A stretch of DNA of 64,000 nt from Sinomicrobium oceani (lineage in GTDB: Bacteria; Bacteroidota; Bacteroidia; Flavobacteriales; Flavobacteriaceae), in contig NZ_FPJE01000002.1 in assembly GCF_900119185.1 (NCBI RefSeq), forward strand, positions 1-64,000, given 5' to 3'. Both the position numbers and the translations under genes were made by a program. Numbering within the stretch: position 1 is the first letter of the stretch; each line of letters begins with the position of its first letter. Below the pieces are notes generated by a model. The model saw only the letters and a program-made list of their open reading frames with translations, was not told the origin of the DNA and searched no databases. Of this stretch, positions 7,953 through 16,837 are shown in pieces.

Positions 7953-8753
7953 CTAAAAAGGATACAGTTCACCGATAAACTGTTTGTCGGTATTGGATAA
8001 AATGGTGTTCCAGCCTACCGAAAAATTACCGATAGTCAGGGAATTATCTACTGCGTAATGCATGATCGACTGCGGATCGTAATCGCTGAATTGTGTTTCC
8101 CAGGTAGAATAGGTAGCAAACAGGTTGTTGTCTACCTGCGACTGAGACCAGTAGTTCGGCGGACCGGCATAGTATGCATATACTGCCGGTTTATCCCATG
8201 GAATAGTAACTTCAGGGTGCTGGTGCTCATGGATAAGCCCCAGTGCATGACCGAATTCGTGAATGGTAGTCCGACTGAATTCGGAATCGGAAGTATTGCT
8301 GTCGAACCAACCGAAATTCATAGTCTCGGAGTTCTGCGAAATCAGGTTGGCATCGGTACCGATATAGGAATAAGATCCCTGACCGGACATAAAACTCACC
8401 CGTATATCGGCCGTACCACTGGTTACGAACTGGAAAGTAATATTGGCGTAATCGGACCATTCGTTGGCATATTGCATGACCTTGTTTCTGACATACTGGG
8501 ACCCCCCTATAAATTTCACCTTCAGGGTCTGTCCGTTTTGCCATACCTTGGAACTTACGGCGGCAGCACGTGGTGTTACCCCTTCCGGGTACACATCTTT
8601 ACATACCCGCATGGAAGCAAGCTCTTCTGCCGTAAATTCCCTGGTCTCCTGCTGACCGTTCAGGTCCTCGGCTTCGTTTATCTCCTCTTTGGAGCAAGAG
8701 GCAAAAATAAGGGGTACCATAAGCATCCATACAAATAGGTTTTGCATTTTCAT
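7953..8753 (-). CDS. astacin-like (M12A) zinc metalloprotease lipoprotein
   Basis: The 266-residue protein carries a lipoprotein signal (LIFASC, Cys20), a short propeptide and a metzincin domain with TTIHEFGHALGLIHEHQHP (zinc ligands H165, H169, H175; catalytic E166) plus the Met-turn SIMHY near residue 231. This matches flavobacterial astacin/flavastacin-like peptidases, expected on the cell surface. An IS982 element is inserted only 15 bp upstream of the ATG, so the original leader and promoter are separated from the gene. The reading frame itself is intact. Confidence 0.92.
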   Translation of the reverse strand: MKMQNLFVWMLMVPLIFASCSKEEINEAEDLNGQQETREFTAEELASMRVCKDVYPEGVTPRAAAVSSKVWQNGQTLKVKFIGGSQYVRNKVMQYANEWSDYANITFQFVTSGTADIRVSFMSGQGSYSYIGTDANLISQNSETMNFGWFDSNTSDSEFSRTTIHEFGHALGLIHEHQHPEVTIPWDKPAVYAYYAGPPNYWSQSQVDNNLFATYSTWETQFSDYDPQSIMHYAVDNSLTIGNFSVGWNTILSNTDKQFIGELYPF

Positions 8754-8768
8754 AATAATATAGATTTA

Positions 8769-9802
8769 ACGTGAGTTCGATATAAGAAAAGTAAGTTTTA
8801 TAGAAAGAAAAAGCAGAAAATTGAGTAAATTAAAGTGTTGAATTTTAACTATATAACTAAACTTTCTGCTTATGATTTCTACAGATAAAATTACCGAAAT
8901 TTTTTATGTTATCGATGAATTTTGCAAAGAATTTGAAAAAGTAACCCAGAAACACCGTCTTGTGGAAGATACAGGTATAAAAACCAGGAAACGAACTAGC
9001 AAGCTGTCCGATAGCGAAGTCATGACTATTATGGTATTATTCCACTATAAGCAGTTCCGCAACCTGAAGCATTTTTATCTTTATTATGTGCAAGTCCATA
9101 TGAAAAAGGACTTTCCACAAACGGTATCTTATAACCGTTTTATAGAATTACAACAACAATCCGTCCTTCCTTTAGCACTCTTTTTAAAAACCTGTTGTTT
9201 AGGTGATTGTACAGGGATTTCATTTATAGATTCCACACCTTTACGGGTGTGCCACAACAAACGGGAAAAACAACATAAGGTATTTAAGGGTACTGCCGCC
9301 AAGGGACAATGTTCTTTGGGATGGTTCTTTGTCCCGAAAGCTTTCGGGATTAAGCTGCATTTAATTATTAATGACAAAGGAGAAATTCTTGATTTTATGC
9401 TTACTCAAGGGAATGTGGATGATCGCGACCCCTTAAAAAATCATAACTTTCACAAACGCATTTTTGGTAAAATATATGGCGATAAGGGCTATATCGGCAA
9501 GGATTTGTTTGAACAACTCTTTATCGATGGGGTGCATTTAGTGACCAAAATCCGAAAGAATATGAAAAATTGTCTGATGCTTTTACAGGACAGGATTATG
9601 CTTAGAAAACGGGCGTTAATTGAAACGGTAAATGATGAACTCAAAAACCAGTGTCAAGTGGAACACACTAGGCACAGAAGTTTTGAAAATTTTATAACCA
9701 ACCTGCTTTCCGGATTGGTAGCTTATTCTTTCTTTGATAAAAAACCAGCTTTAAACCTGGAAGTTATCGATAAAAGATTAGTGGCTTAAATCGAACTCAC
9801 GT
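8769..9802 (+). mobile_element. complete IS982-family insertion sequence (1,034 bp)
   Basis: The terminal inverted repeats are ACGTGAGTTCGATATAAG (8769-8786) and its reverse complement at 9785-9802, 17 of 18 matching. A single transposase gene fills the element and its stop codon overlaps the right repeat. The element is flanked by an 8-bp direct duplication. It is inserted in the leader of the astacin protease gene. Confidence 0.92.
8872..9789 (+). CDS. IS982-family transposase
   Basis: The 305-residue DDE transposase has the catalytic triad at D120 (FIDSTPLRVC), D204 (GDKGYIGKDLF) and E251 (IETVNDELKNQ), in the IS982 arrangement, and the family tail EHTRHRSFENFITNLLSGLVAYSF. Length and frame are intact, so the element may be active. 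The gene is transcribed away from the astacin gene. Confidence 0.95.
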   Translation: MISTDKITEIFYVIDEFCKEFEKVTQKHRLVEDTGIKTRKRTSKLSDSEVMTIMVLFHYKQFRNLKHFYLYYVQVHMKKDFPQTVSYNRFIELQQQSVLPLALFLKTCCLGDCTGISFIDSTPLRVCHNKREKQHKVFKGTAAKGQCSLGWFFVPKAFGIKLHLIINDKGEILDFMLTQGNVDDRDPLKNHNFHKRIFGKIYGDKGYIGKDLFEQLFIDGVHLVTKIRKNMKNCLMLLQDRIMLRKRALIETVNDELKNQCQVEHTRHRSFENFITNLLSGLVAYSFFDKKPALNLEVIDKRLVA

Positions 9803-9907
9803 TAGATTTAGGTTAAAAAATAAAATATGGTGAGGTAGAGGCTTGTAAGGTAAGTCCTGACATCCTATGCTTATTTAGAGATTCACATACGAATTTCCTT
9901 ACCCTAA

Positions 9908-9915
9908 CAAATATA
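9908..9915 (-). promoter_or_regulatory. candidate ancestral -7 box of the astacin gene
   Basis: On the minus strand this reads TATATTTG, matching TAnnTTTG. Before the IS982 insertion it would have been about 120 bp upstream of the astacin start; it is now about 1.15 kb away. The -33 element is not clear. Confidence 0.3.
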
Positions 9916-10023
9916 CATATTTCTTAACAAAAACCTAAAAAAATCTTAAAAACAAGTCTTTGTAGCAACAAAAACAGGGAAAACATCATGAGTGTCCTAA
10001 AAAAATATAGATATACCTGTACG

Positions 10024-10839
10024 TTACGCTATACTGCGCAAAGCTCTTTTTACAATGTACCTGGTTTCTTTACCGCCGCTTTCTTTGAGCCACCGATCGC
10101 CCAAAAGCTTTACAAAAACCGGTTGCGATTTGGCGGCATCATTCAGCCAGTTCGCTACACTATCCTGTACGTAACGCGACGGATCGGATTTTAATGCTTC
10201 CAGTATGGGTAAGGCCATCTCCGGTTTTTCCTTCAACACATTAATATGTTTGCACCAGACACCCCTTGGTCTGATAATCTCCGTGGTAAATCTCCTGATA
10301 TTGGCATCGGTATGTGAAGTCCAGCTTTCCAGTATCCCGATCCCGTTTTCCAGTTGGGCCGCAACATCGGGGCGCAAAGCCATCCATACCACTTCCCGGA
10401 CCCCGAAATTCGGGTCTGCTACCAGGGGAAGTGCCTGCTCCAGCTTTTCACGTAGCGTCCATTTTTCATGGGCCGCAATAAGGTAGGGGGCATAACAGCG
10501 GATACTATCGGAGGGATGACTTATCAGGGCCTGTAGTAACTCCACATGTTTTTCGGGATATGTACAAGCTCTGGGCAAGGACGTTCCGATGAGTTTTATG
10601 GTACTCATCGCGGAAGGCTTCACGGCCGTTTTTATAGCTGTAATGACAGTCTCCAGCCAGGTTTCCTCCAGGCCGAGTACCCGAAAATTTCGGGTAAGCA
10701 GTTTTACATGGTCAATCAGCAACCATTCGGTAAGATTTACAGAGGGTATGGCTCCTTCGTTAAGCAATTGCAACACGGCTTCCGGCACGTCTGCAGCCCT
10801 ACGGGCACCCTTGCGGTTCAGGATATCTTCCATTGTCAT
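10024..10839 (-). CDS. HEAT-repeat protein of the DNA alkylation repair (AlkD-like) group
   Basis: The 271-residue all-helical protein is made of HEAT-like repeats: HPSDSIRCYAPYLIAAHEKWTLREKLEQAL, DPNFGVREVVWMALRPDVAAQLENGIGILESW and DPSRYVQDSVANWLNDAAK. It contains the conserved RRFTTEIIRPRGVWCKHI segment and ends in ETRYIVKRALRSI. These features are shared with proteins annotated as DNA alkylation repair enzymes. The catalytic Trp/Asp/Arg set of AlkD was not confirmed, so glycosylase activity is uncertain. It is monocistronic and diverges from the HxlR regulator. Confidence 0.75.
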   Translation of the reverse strand: MTMEDILNRKGARRAADVPEAVLQLLNEGAIPSVNLTEWLLIDHVKLLTRNFRVLGLEETWLETVITAIKTAVKPSAMSTIKLIGTSLPRACTYPEKHVELLQALISHPSDSIRCYAPYLIAAHEKWTLREKLEQALPLVADPNFGVREVVWMALRPDVAAQLENGIGILESWTSHTDANIRRFTTEIIRPRGVWCKHINVLKEKPEMALPILEALKSDPSRYVQDSVANWLNDAAKSQPVFVKLLGDRWLKESGGKETRYIVKRALRSIA

Positions 10840-10985
10840 ATTTAATCATAGTTTTACCACGACAGACTGTAGTAATTATCAAAATATACCTACTTTTAAG
10901 GTTCGATTCGCACAAACTTATGCATCTCATCACTCATGGGCAATAGCGCATAAAAAAATCCCTACCGGGTAAAAAAGTCAATATT

Positions 10986-11312
10986 ATGGAAACCAAGGAG
11001 CTGACGACAGAAGAAAAAAATTGCCCCCTCGAAAAAGCGGTCCGGGCCATTAGCGGAAAATGGAAAATTGCTATCATCTGGCAGATCGGAAAGGGTGAAA
11101 AACGGCCCAGTGAGTTTTTACGCAGTATAGGCAAAGCAGATCGCCGGGTACTCAGCCAGCAACTCTCCGAAATGGTGACCGACGGTTTGCTGATAAAAAC
11201 AGCTTATAACGAACTTCCTCCCCGTGTGGAATACACTCTTACCCCGAAGGGAGAAAACCTGGTAAAAATATTATGGGAGCTCAACGAATGGGGGAAACAA
11301 CTCCACGATTAA
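10986..11312 (+). CDS. HxlR-family winged-helix regulator
   Basis: The 108-residue protein has the HxlR core: CPLEKAVRAISGKWKIAIIWQIGKGEKRPSEFLRSIGKADRRVLSQQLSEMVTDGLL, then the wing ELPPRVEYTLTPKGENLV. A Cys at residue 13 is where redox- or aldehyde-sensing members keep their reactive cysteine. It lies 146 bp from the divergent AlkD-like gene and directly precedes the carboxylesterase gene, with 11 bp between stop and preferred start, so it probably controls the esterase. Confidence 0.9.
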   Translation: METKELTTEEKNCPLEKAVRAISGKWKIAIIWQIGKGEKRPSEFLRSIGKADRRVLSQQLSEMVTDGLLIKTAYNELPPRVEYTLTPKGENLVKILWELNEWGKQLHD

Positions 11313-11323
11313 CCAAAACAGCT

Positions 11324-12733
11324 ATGACACCTATGCATCCGGATCAACAACAGGATCATACCCCTCTTTTTTTTACGGAAATAGGGAGTATTAAGGGGTG
11401 GAAGGACCACCATGTCATAAGGGCTACCGGAATACCTTATGCCATAGCAAAACGGTACGAAAGACCCCGGGAGACCGTATTGCCGGAAGTTCCTTACCCG
11501 GCAACACAATGGTCGCCCGCGTGTCCGCAAAATCCATCCGGAAAATCGAGTGCACTGCTCGGACAGGATATGATGGAAGGACTGAAAACAGATGAAAACT
11601 GCCATCACCTTTCCATCACTATGCCCGATACTCCTGCTCCCGAAGGGGGATGGCCTGTTATGGTATGGATATATGGCGGCTCATACACCTCAGGGGCCGG
11701 AGACGCTCCCATTTACGATCCGGCATTGCTGGTCCGGGAAAACCGGGTTATTGTCGTCAATATCAATTATCGGCTGGGTATACTCGGCTTTCTGGGAGGA
11801 TATCGGGATATCCCGGCCAACCTGGGATTGTTCGATATCATCGCTGCGCTGCAATGGACAAAAAAACACATTACAGCTTTCGGAGGAGACCCGGAAAACA
11901 TTACGCTTTTCGGGCAGTCTGCCGGAGGCGATGCTATTGCGCATCTCATGCTGGCTGAGGGCGTAGACCATCTCTTTCGGCGGGTTATTATCCAAAGTGC
12001 TCCACTGGGAATCCGTAAAGGTAAAACAGCCATGATCCGCGCTATGACCCGAAAAGCCATGACACTGCCCAAAACTACCGGTATCCGTAACATACTGGAT
12101 ATGCAGACACAACTGATCCTGTCTATGAAACGCTTCGGACTCAAGGGCGGTATGCCCTTTGGTATACAATACGGACAGGCTCCGCTGCCCCTGGAAAAAG
12201 ACGCGGATACTATATGGAAGGAAAGGGCCGGAAAATGGGACGTTATGATAGGCTGGACCGATCGGGAAACCTCACTGTTCGTTCCCTTCTCCCCTGTATT
12301 ACAGTCGTTACCCGGAATACCACTGACCGGAAAAGCCATACTGGAATGGCTGATAAAAAAAACGACCGACCGGATATACCGTAAACCTGCATTGGCGCTG
12401 GGCAGGCTTCTTGCAGCTCACAACGGCAATGTGTACAGTTATCGCATAAGCTGGGGAAGTGATTCCAACATGGTCAAAGCAGCACATATTACAGATATAG
12501 CCCTGCTCTTCAGCACTGAAACATCATGGGAGCGATCGGCCTTCGGAAAGGAAAAGACACCCGGGGCAATAAAAGAGGCCGGGAAAAAAATCAGGAAAAT
12601 ATGGACTGAATTCGCACGTACCGGAACACTGGAGGAAAAAAGTGAGATCCCGGGACTGATCGCATACCGTCTCGTGAAATATCCGGGAAATCAGCACAAC
12701 AGCCTCCATCAAAAAAACAATACTAAAGCATAA
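11324..12733 (+). CDS. type-B carboxylesterase
   Basis: The 469-residue alpha/beta hydrolase has the type-B signature: nucleophile elbow TLFGQSAGGDA with S199, preceded by WTKKHITAFGGDPENI, and the oxyanion segment VWIYGGSYTSGAG. A likely catalytic His lies in AAHITDIALLF. I chose the ATG at 11324 after the HxlR stop; an earlier in-frame ATG at 11273 would overlap that gene by 40 bp and add no conserved residues. There is no signal peptide, so it is probably cytoplasmic and acts on esters or amides; substrate unknown. Confidence 0.88.
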   Translation: MTPMHPDQQQDHTPLFFTEIGSIKGWKDHHVIRATGIPYAIAKRYERPRETVLPEVPYPATQWSPACPQNPSGKSSALLGQDMMEGLKTDENCHHLSITMPDTPAPEGGWPVMVWIYGGSYTSGAGDAPIYDPALLVRENRVIVVNINYRLGILGFLGGYRDIPANLGLFDIIAALQWTKKHITAFGGDPENITLFGQSAGGDAIAHLMLAEGVDHLFRRVIIQSAPLGIRKGKTAMIRAMTRKAMTLPKTTGIRNILDMQTQLILSMKRFGLKGGMPFGIQYGQAPLPLEKDADTIWKERAGKWDVMIGWTDRETSLFVPFSPVLQSLPGIPLTGKAILEWLIKKTTDRIYRKPALALGRLLAAHNGNVYSYRISWGSDSNMVKAAHITDIALLFSTETSWERSAFGKEKTPGAIKEAGKKIRKIWTEFARTGTLEEKSEIPGLIAYRLVKYPGNQHNSLHQKNNTKA

Positions 12734-12807
12734 GATTATTTATAAAAAGTACGGGGAGAAGGCAGAAACATCATGTTTACTTCATAGCATCCTGAATATT
12801 TTAGCCT

Positions 12808-13521
12808 ATGACTATTAAAGAAATACTTCAACATACAACCCACCGCCCCTGGAACCTTCCCGATAGATCCTGGAAATACTATCAGGAATGGAATAAAGCT
12901 GTATTCCTTCACTGGTGTGTGGCTCCGGAAGTGCTGAGAAAATGGCTTCCTTCCTCTTTGGAATTAGATCTTTACGAAGGTAAAGCCTGGGTTTCCGTTG
13001 TTGCGTTTACCATGGAAAAAATCAGGCCTTCCGGTTTACCACCATTTCCGCCTGTATCCGATTTTCACGAGATCAATATCCGCACCTATGTAAAATATAA
13101 AGGTAAAAGCGGGGTGTATTTTCTGAGTATCGAAGGTGGAAAACAACTCTCCTGTTTTCTGGCGAGAAACCTGTCTTCCTTACCCTACCGGTATTCCCGT
13201 ATGACAAGAATTGAAGGAGTCTACACCTCGGTAAACCAAAAATATGGCGACACCATGACACTGAACTACAATGCCGGTACTGCTGTGAGCAAAAAAACAG
13301 CACTCGACCTTTGGCTGACCGAGCGATACGCCCTCTTTCAGGACACTTCTTCGGGCATCAGTGCTTTTGAAATCCATCATATTCCATGGCCTCTATACCA
13401 CTTGCATACCAAAGAGACCACAATACATTATCCTCGGTTTTCCGGCCTGCTCTCCGGAGCTCCTCATCTCATGCATTACAGTACGGGTGTACAGGTCATT
13501 GCCTGGGACGATCCGAAATAA
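12808..13521 (+). CDS. DUF2071 / YqjF-family protein
   Basis: The 237-residue protein matches the YqjF-like family: it opens with HRPWNLPDRSWKYYQEWNKAVFLHWCVAPEVLRKWLPSSLELDLYEGKAWVSVVAFTM, continues with FHEINIRTYVKYKGKSGVYFLSIEG and closes with a HYPRFSGLLSGAPHLMHYSTGVQVIAW segment. The fold resembles acetoacetate-decarboxylase-like barrels, but function is not established. It stands alone, 74 bp after the esterase. Confidence 0.85.
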   Translation: MTIKEILQHTTHRPWNLPDRSWKYYQEWNKAVFLHWCVAPEVLRKWLPSSLELDLYEGKAWVSVVAFTMEKIRPSGLPPFPPVSDFHEINIRTYVKYKGKSGVYFLSIEGGKQLSCFLARNLSSLPYRYSRMTRIEGVYTSVNQKYGDTMTLNYNAGTAVSKKTALDLWLTERYALFQDTSSGISAFEIHHIPWPLYHLHTKETTIHYPRFSGLLSGAPHLMHYSTGVQVIAWDDPK

Positions 13522-13551
13522 CCAGGCGGCCTGGCAGCTAATGCAATACCG

Positions 13552-13737
13552 CTATACCTCCTCAGAAAAAAAGGAAAATCCGAAAAGTTCCGGAGCGAAA
13601 ATTACAAATACAATGGCTATAATGATACATCCTGCGATGATGCCCAATAGAAAACAGGTAAAGCATCTGGTTTTCCATTCGCTCTGTGTCTGCAAATAAG
13701 GCTCGTTCTGGGTATTCTTCTGATTATACTTTAACAT
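13552..13737 (-). CDS. small single-pass membrane protein
   Basis: The 61-residue product has a polar N-terminus, one transmembrane helix (about 29-52, FLLGIIAGCIIIAIVFVIFAPEL) and a short acidic tail. No homologue family was recognised. It is convergent with the DUF2071 gene, ending 30 bp from it. Support is only the coherent topology, so the call is tentative. Confidence 0.5.
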   Translation of the reverse strand: MLKYNQKNTQNEPYLQTQSEWKTRCFTCFLLGIIAGCIIIAIVFVIFAPELFGFSFFSEEV

Positions 13738-13958
13738 AACAACAAGGTTAAATCCGTTAACAGTAAAAACTCCGAAATTATTGCGTTCCGCATCATCGAT
13801 AATTACTTTCTGGTAAACCCTGGGGTAGGAAGTTTACATCCGTACGACCCATACAGGTCCTGCGGAACGATACATTGTTCTTTTAGGACAAAAATATCCT
13901 GATGTTGTACATAAAAGCCGTGGGGAATTCGTTTTAATATGCTGCTAAGATAATAAAA

Positions 13959-13996
13959 TATAGCTTATACGCTATAACTATTCTTGATTTTATAGC
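13959..13996 (+). promoter_or_regulatory. candidate operator of the XRE regulator (three half-sites)
   Basis: TATAGC at 13959-13964 is inverted as GCTATA at 13971-13976 (six-base spacer), and a third TATAGC lies at 13991-13996, 14 bp before the GTG start. This layout suggests autoregulation by the small HTH protein downstream. Confidence 0.45.
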
Positions 13997-14009
13997 GCAA
14001 ATTGCAAAG

Positions 14010-14240
14010 GTGAGTACGATCAGAAACCAAACATACCTTGATGCCTTTGGCAGAAACCTCAGAAGGATCCGTAAGGAAAAAGGACTGTCTATGGAAAAGC
14101 TTGCCCATGACGCAGGTGTGGAGTATTCACAGGTCTTTAAGATAGAGCATGCACAGACCAACGCTACCATTTCCACAATCCATGCTATTGCCAAGGCGCT
14201 TAAAATTCCGGAAAAGGAACTGTTCGATTTCGGGCTGTAA
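14010..14240 (+). CDS. XRE-family single-domain transcriptional regulator
   Basis: The 76-residue protein starts at GTG and is almost entirely one HTH_3 domain: LDAFGRNLRRIRKEKGLSMEKLAHDAGVEYSQVFKIEHAQTNATISTIHAIAKALKIPEKELFDF. This Cro/C1 layout is typical of stand-alone flavobacterial XRE proteins. It could control itself and the methyltransferase gene downstream (124 bp gap). No partner toxin was seen. Confidence 0.9.
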   Translation: MSTIRNQTYLDAFGRNLRRIRKEKGLSMEKLAHDAGVEYSQVFKIEHAQTNATISTIHAIAKALKIPEKELFDFGL

Positions 14241-14364
14241 ATCAGCGATTTCCAGGACCAGCTCTTGTTCCACTTCAAAAAGAAAGGAAATCCGTAAAAA
14301 ATAATCCGGGTACTCCGTCAAAATAGTTGTATTTTTAGTTGCTGTTAATCAAATCTGAAACACC

Positions 14365-14946
14365 GTGAATATCCAACCGAATACCTTTACCTACGTTACC
14401 ATAAGCTGCTGGATCATGTTTTCTCTCACCTGGATATGGTATGGCAATAAAACCAAAGAAAATGTCCGCCCTCTCACCTTCAGGGAAAAAATTTCAGCCT
14501 TTATGGGCTTTGTCATCGTATTTGCCGCATTATACCTTCCATTGTGGACAACCAAAGGCATCGGGCGTATCGTCATATCCCGGAATGCCGTCGTGGAAAT
14601 TATCGGCCTCATACTCTGTATTTCAGGGGTCTTTATTGCCATCTGGTCCAGATTACTGCTCGGATGGAACTGGAGTGGCGGAGTTTCTGCCAAAAAAGGA
14701 CATGAGCTCATAGACTCCGGACCTTATGCTTTGGTCAGGCATCCTATATATACCGGTTTTATTACGGGTGTTATCGGCACATGCCTGGTTATGGGGAGCC
14801 TTTCGGGAATAATTGTGACGGTGCTCTATACCCTGGGCCTCTTCGGGAAAATCGATAAGGAAGAAAAGCTTCTGTGTAATATTTTCGGCGATTCTTATCT
14901 CGACTACCGTAAAAGAACCTATAAACTCATCCCTTTTATCTGGTGA
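14365..14946 (+). CDS. isoprenylcysteine carboxyl-methyltransferase-family membrane protein
   Basis: The 193-residue protein starts at GTG and has about five hydrophobic helices. The SAM-binding signature of the ICMT/PEMT family is GHELIDSGPYALVRHPIYTGF (131-151), with E171-E172-K-L-L and Y-L-D-Y-R-K-R-T-Y-K-L-I-P-F at the C-terminus. It is expected to methylate a small hydrophobic or lipid substrate at the inner membrane; in bacteria the true substrate is usually unknown. Confidence 0.88.
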   Translation: MNIQPNTFTYVTISCWIMFSLTWIWYGNKTKENVRPLTFREKISAFMGFVIVFAALYLPLWTTKGIGRIVISRNAVVEIIGLILCISGVFIAIWSRLLLGWNWSGGVSAKKGHELIDSGPYALVRHPIYTGFITGVIGTCLVMGSLSGIIVTVLYTLGLFGKIDKEEKLLCNIFGDSYLDYRKRTYKLIPFIW

Positions 14947-15233
14947 TTACCACCAGATAACAAATTTCACAGAATATTCTTCTTAAATTTTGATTTCTGA
15001 AGAATTTGTATTTATTATCTTTATAGGAAGTAGGATAGATATGACCGCCTGTGAATGGAAAAATATTTTCCTGACACCATGGAAAAATTCATCGTATAGT
15101 ACCGGGCAAAACAGGGAATAAGGGTTGAGGAAAAGATGCAAGCCGGATGGTTGTCCCTGTTTTGTCCGCAAACAGATTCCTTTACATTTTAAACGATAAG
15201 GTATAGAAAGCCTTACTAATCCAAAAAACATTT

Positions 15234-15728
15234 ATGACGCCCAAGATCAAAGAATTACAGGAAACCAAACTCATAGGCAAAAAGGTAAGCATGTCTTTCA
15301 CGGAAAACAAGACCGGTGAATTATGGCGTGATTTTATACCTAAACGAAGAGAGATAAAAAACAACATCAATACCAGCCTCTATTCTGTAGAAGTGTATAG
15401 TGATGCCGGTTTTTTTGAAAAATTTGACCCCAACAAGATTTTCGAAAAGTGGGCTGCAGTAGAAGTCAGTGATCATATTACCATTCCTTTTGAAATGGAA
15501 AAACTGATCATCCCAGGCGGTTTGTATGCAGTTTTCCCTTATAGAGGTAAAGGCAGCGGAGCTTCCGAAGCATACAAATTTATATACGGAACATGGATAC
15601 CGGGTTCCGTATATACACTCGATAACCGCCCGCATTTTGCACTTATGGGAGCCAAATACAGAACCGAGCATCCCGATTCGGAAGAAGAACTGTGGATCCC
15701 GGTAAGAAATAAGGATGTTGCTGTGTAA
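15234..15728 (+). CDS. GyrI-like / AraC effector-binding-domain protein
   Basis: The 164-residue protein is a stand-alone effector-binding domain: KLIGKKVSMSFTENKTGELWRDFIPKRREI at the start, then YSVEVYSDAGFFEKFDPNKIFEKWAAVEVSD and IPFEMEKLIIPGGLYAVFPYRGKGSGA, ending in ..HFALMGAKYRTEHPDSEEELWIPVR. This is the GyrI/Rob-C-terminal fold that binds small hydrophobic ligands. No DNA-binding domain is present. The preceding 287-bp gap contains no feature I can support. Confidence 0.85.
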   Translation: MTPKIKELQETKLIGKKVSMSFTENKTGELWRDFIPKRREIKNNINTSLYSVEVYSDAGFFEKFDPNKIFEKWAAVEVSDHITIPFEMEKLIIPGGLYAVFPYRGKGSGASEAYKFIYGTWIPGSVYTLDNRPHFALMGAKYRTEHPDSEEELWIPVRNKDVAV

Positions 15729-15802
15729 AAATTCCATAATTTTGCGAGACATCCGGCAACCGGAAAACCGCCGGAACTGTTTTTTATCGTTGAATACTCT
15801 TT

Positions 15803-16249
15803 ATGGAACAAAATAACAAATCAGGAAAAACCAAGGGCATTATCGTTTTTGTCATGGCCTTCGTTATCGCCTTTGTCCTTGCTTTCTTGGTATCACGGAA
15901 TTATTTCGGTGATCACAATACCGATGCCGAACTGATAGAAATTGTAAAGGAAATGAACAAGCAGACCCCGATGAGGGTCGATGAAATGACACGCCTGGAC
16001 AGCGTTGCTGCCTCGGGCAGTTCGGGGATCGTATATTACTACACTCTGCCTGATACCGAAATTTCTGAAATCAATGCGGATACGATAAACAAATACGTCC
16101 GTCCTGTCATCCTCGAGAATGTAAAGAACAATCCCGGGCTGGAACCGCTCCGGAAGAAAAAAGTGACGATGGATTATCGCTATTACGATAAGAAGGGTGA
16201 ATTTATCGAGGAAGTCTCCGTACATCCGGATCTGTACCGTAACGACTGA
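15803..16249 (+). CDS. hypothetical membrane-anchored protein
   Basis: The 148-residue product has a basic N-terminus, one signal-anchor helix (about 12-31, GIIVFVMAFVIAFVLAFLVS) and a 115-residue soluble extracytoplasmic domain with a DEMTRLDSVAASGSSGIVYYYTLP stretch and a C-terminal VTMDYRYYDKKGEFIEEVSVHP strand pair. A family was not recognised with confidence; similar small anchored proteins occur as single genes in flavobacteria. Confidence 0.65.
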   Translation: MEQNNKSGKTKGIIVFVMAFVIAFVLAFLVSRNYFGDHNTDAELIEIVKEMNKQTPMRVDEMTRLDSVAASGSSGIVYYYTLPDTEISEINADTINKYVRPVILENVKNNPGLEPLRKKKVTMDYRYYDKKGEFIEEVSVHPDLYRND

Positions 16250-16345
16250 TCTCATCGTGACCAACTAATGATTATCGAAAAGTACTTCAAGACGATGAGT
16301 CTTTAGCTTATATTCTGGTTATACCGCTATTATCACTATACGTCA

Positions 16346-16837
16346 ATGAAAATTACATTCCGGGAATTACAGCAAGAAGATTTTCCTGAAATCAAAAAGA
16401 TATACGACTGGTATATCGCCCACTCAACGGCTACTTTTCATACGGAACCCGTTACCATAACCGAACTGAAAGAATTTATATATACAGGTCACCCCTTATA
16501 CATCGCAGCCCTTATTTATGCCGACGATGAAATAGCAGGGTATCTATACATGACCCCTTATAAGAAAAGACAGGCCTATAACCGTACAGCCGAAGTCACG
16601 CTCTATCTGAAACCGGAAATGTCGGGAAAAGGAATAGGCAGAAAAGCCATGAATTATCTCGAAGAACGGGCCGTGGTCAACGGCCTTAAAAATCTCTTAG
16701 GAATTATCACCGGGGATAATACAGCGAGTATATCACTTTTTGAAAAGTGCGGTTATACCCGATGCGCCTGCTTTAAAAATGTCGGTGAAAAGTTCGGGAA
16801 AATTCTCGATGTGGTAGCCTACCAGAAAGAACTCTGA
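16346..16837 (+). CDS. GNAT-family N-acetyltransferase
   Basis: The 163-residue protein has the GNAT fold of the phosphinothricin-acetyltransferase-like type: ITFRELQQEDFPEIKKIYDWYIAHSTATFHTEP, AEVTLYLKPEMSGKGIGRKAMNYLEERA (acetyl-CoA motif GKGIGR) and NTASISLFEKCGYTRCACFKNVGEKFGKILDVVAYQ. It would acetylate an amino-acid-like substrate. Its stop codon abuts the stop of the convergent gene downstream with no intervening base. Confidence 0.92.
   Translation: MKITFRELQQEDFPEIKKIYDWYIAHSTATFHTEPVTITELKEFIYTGHPLYIAALIYADDEIAGYLYMTPYKKRQAYNRTAEVTLYLKPEMSGKGIGRKAMNYLEERAVVNGLKNLLGIITGDNTASISLFEKCGYTRCACFKNVGEKFGKILDVVAYQKEL

Larger units (their letters stand above)
8761..9810. repeat. 8-bp target-site duplication flanking the IS982 element
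   Basis: TAGATTTA occurs at 8761-8768 directly before the left terminal repeat and at 9803-9810 directly after the right one. An 8-bp duplication fits the 7-9 bp typical of IS982 and shows a simple, probably recent transposition. Confidence 0.85.

Noticed and set aside
11273-11323. Earlier start of the carboxylesterase inside the HxlR gene
   Set aside because: It overlaps the HxlR frame by 40 bp and adds no conserved residues; the ATG at 11324 follows the stop directly.
14983-15231. 82-codon minus-strand ORF between the methyltransferase and GyrI-like genes
   Set aside because: Composition looks random and no start context or neighbour supports it.
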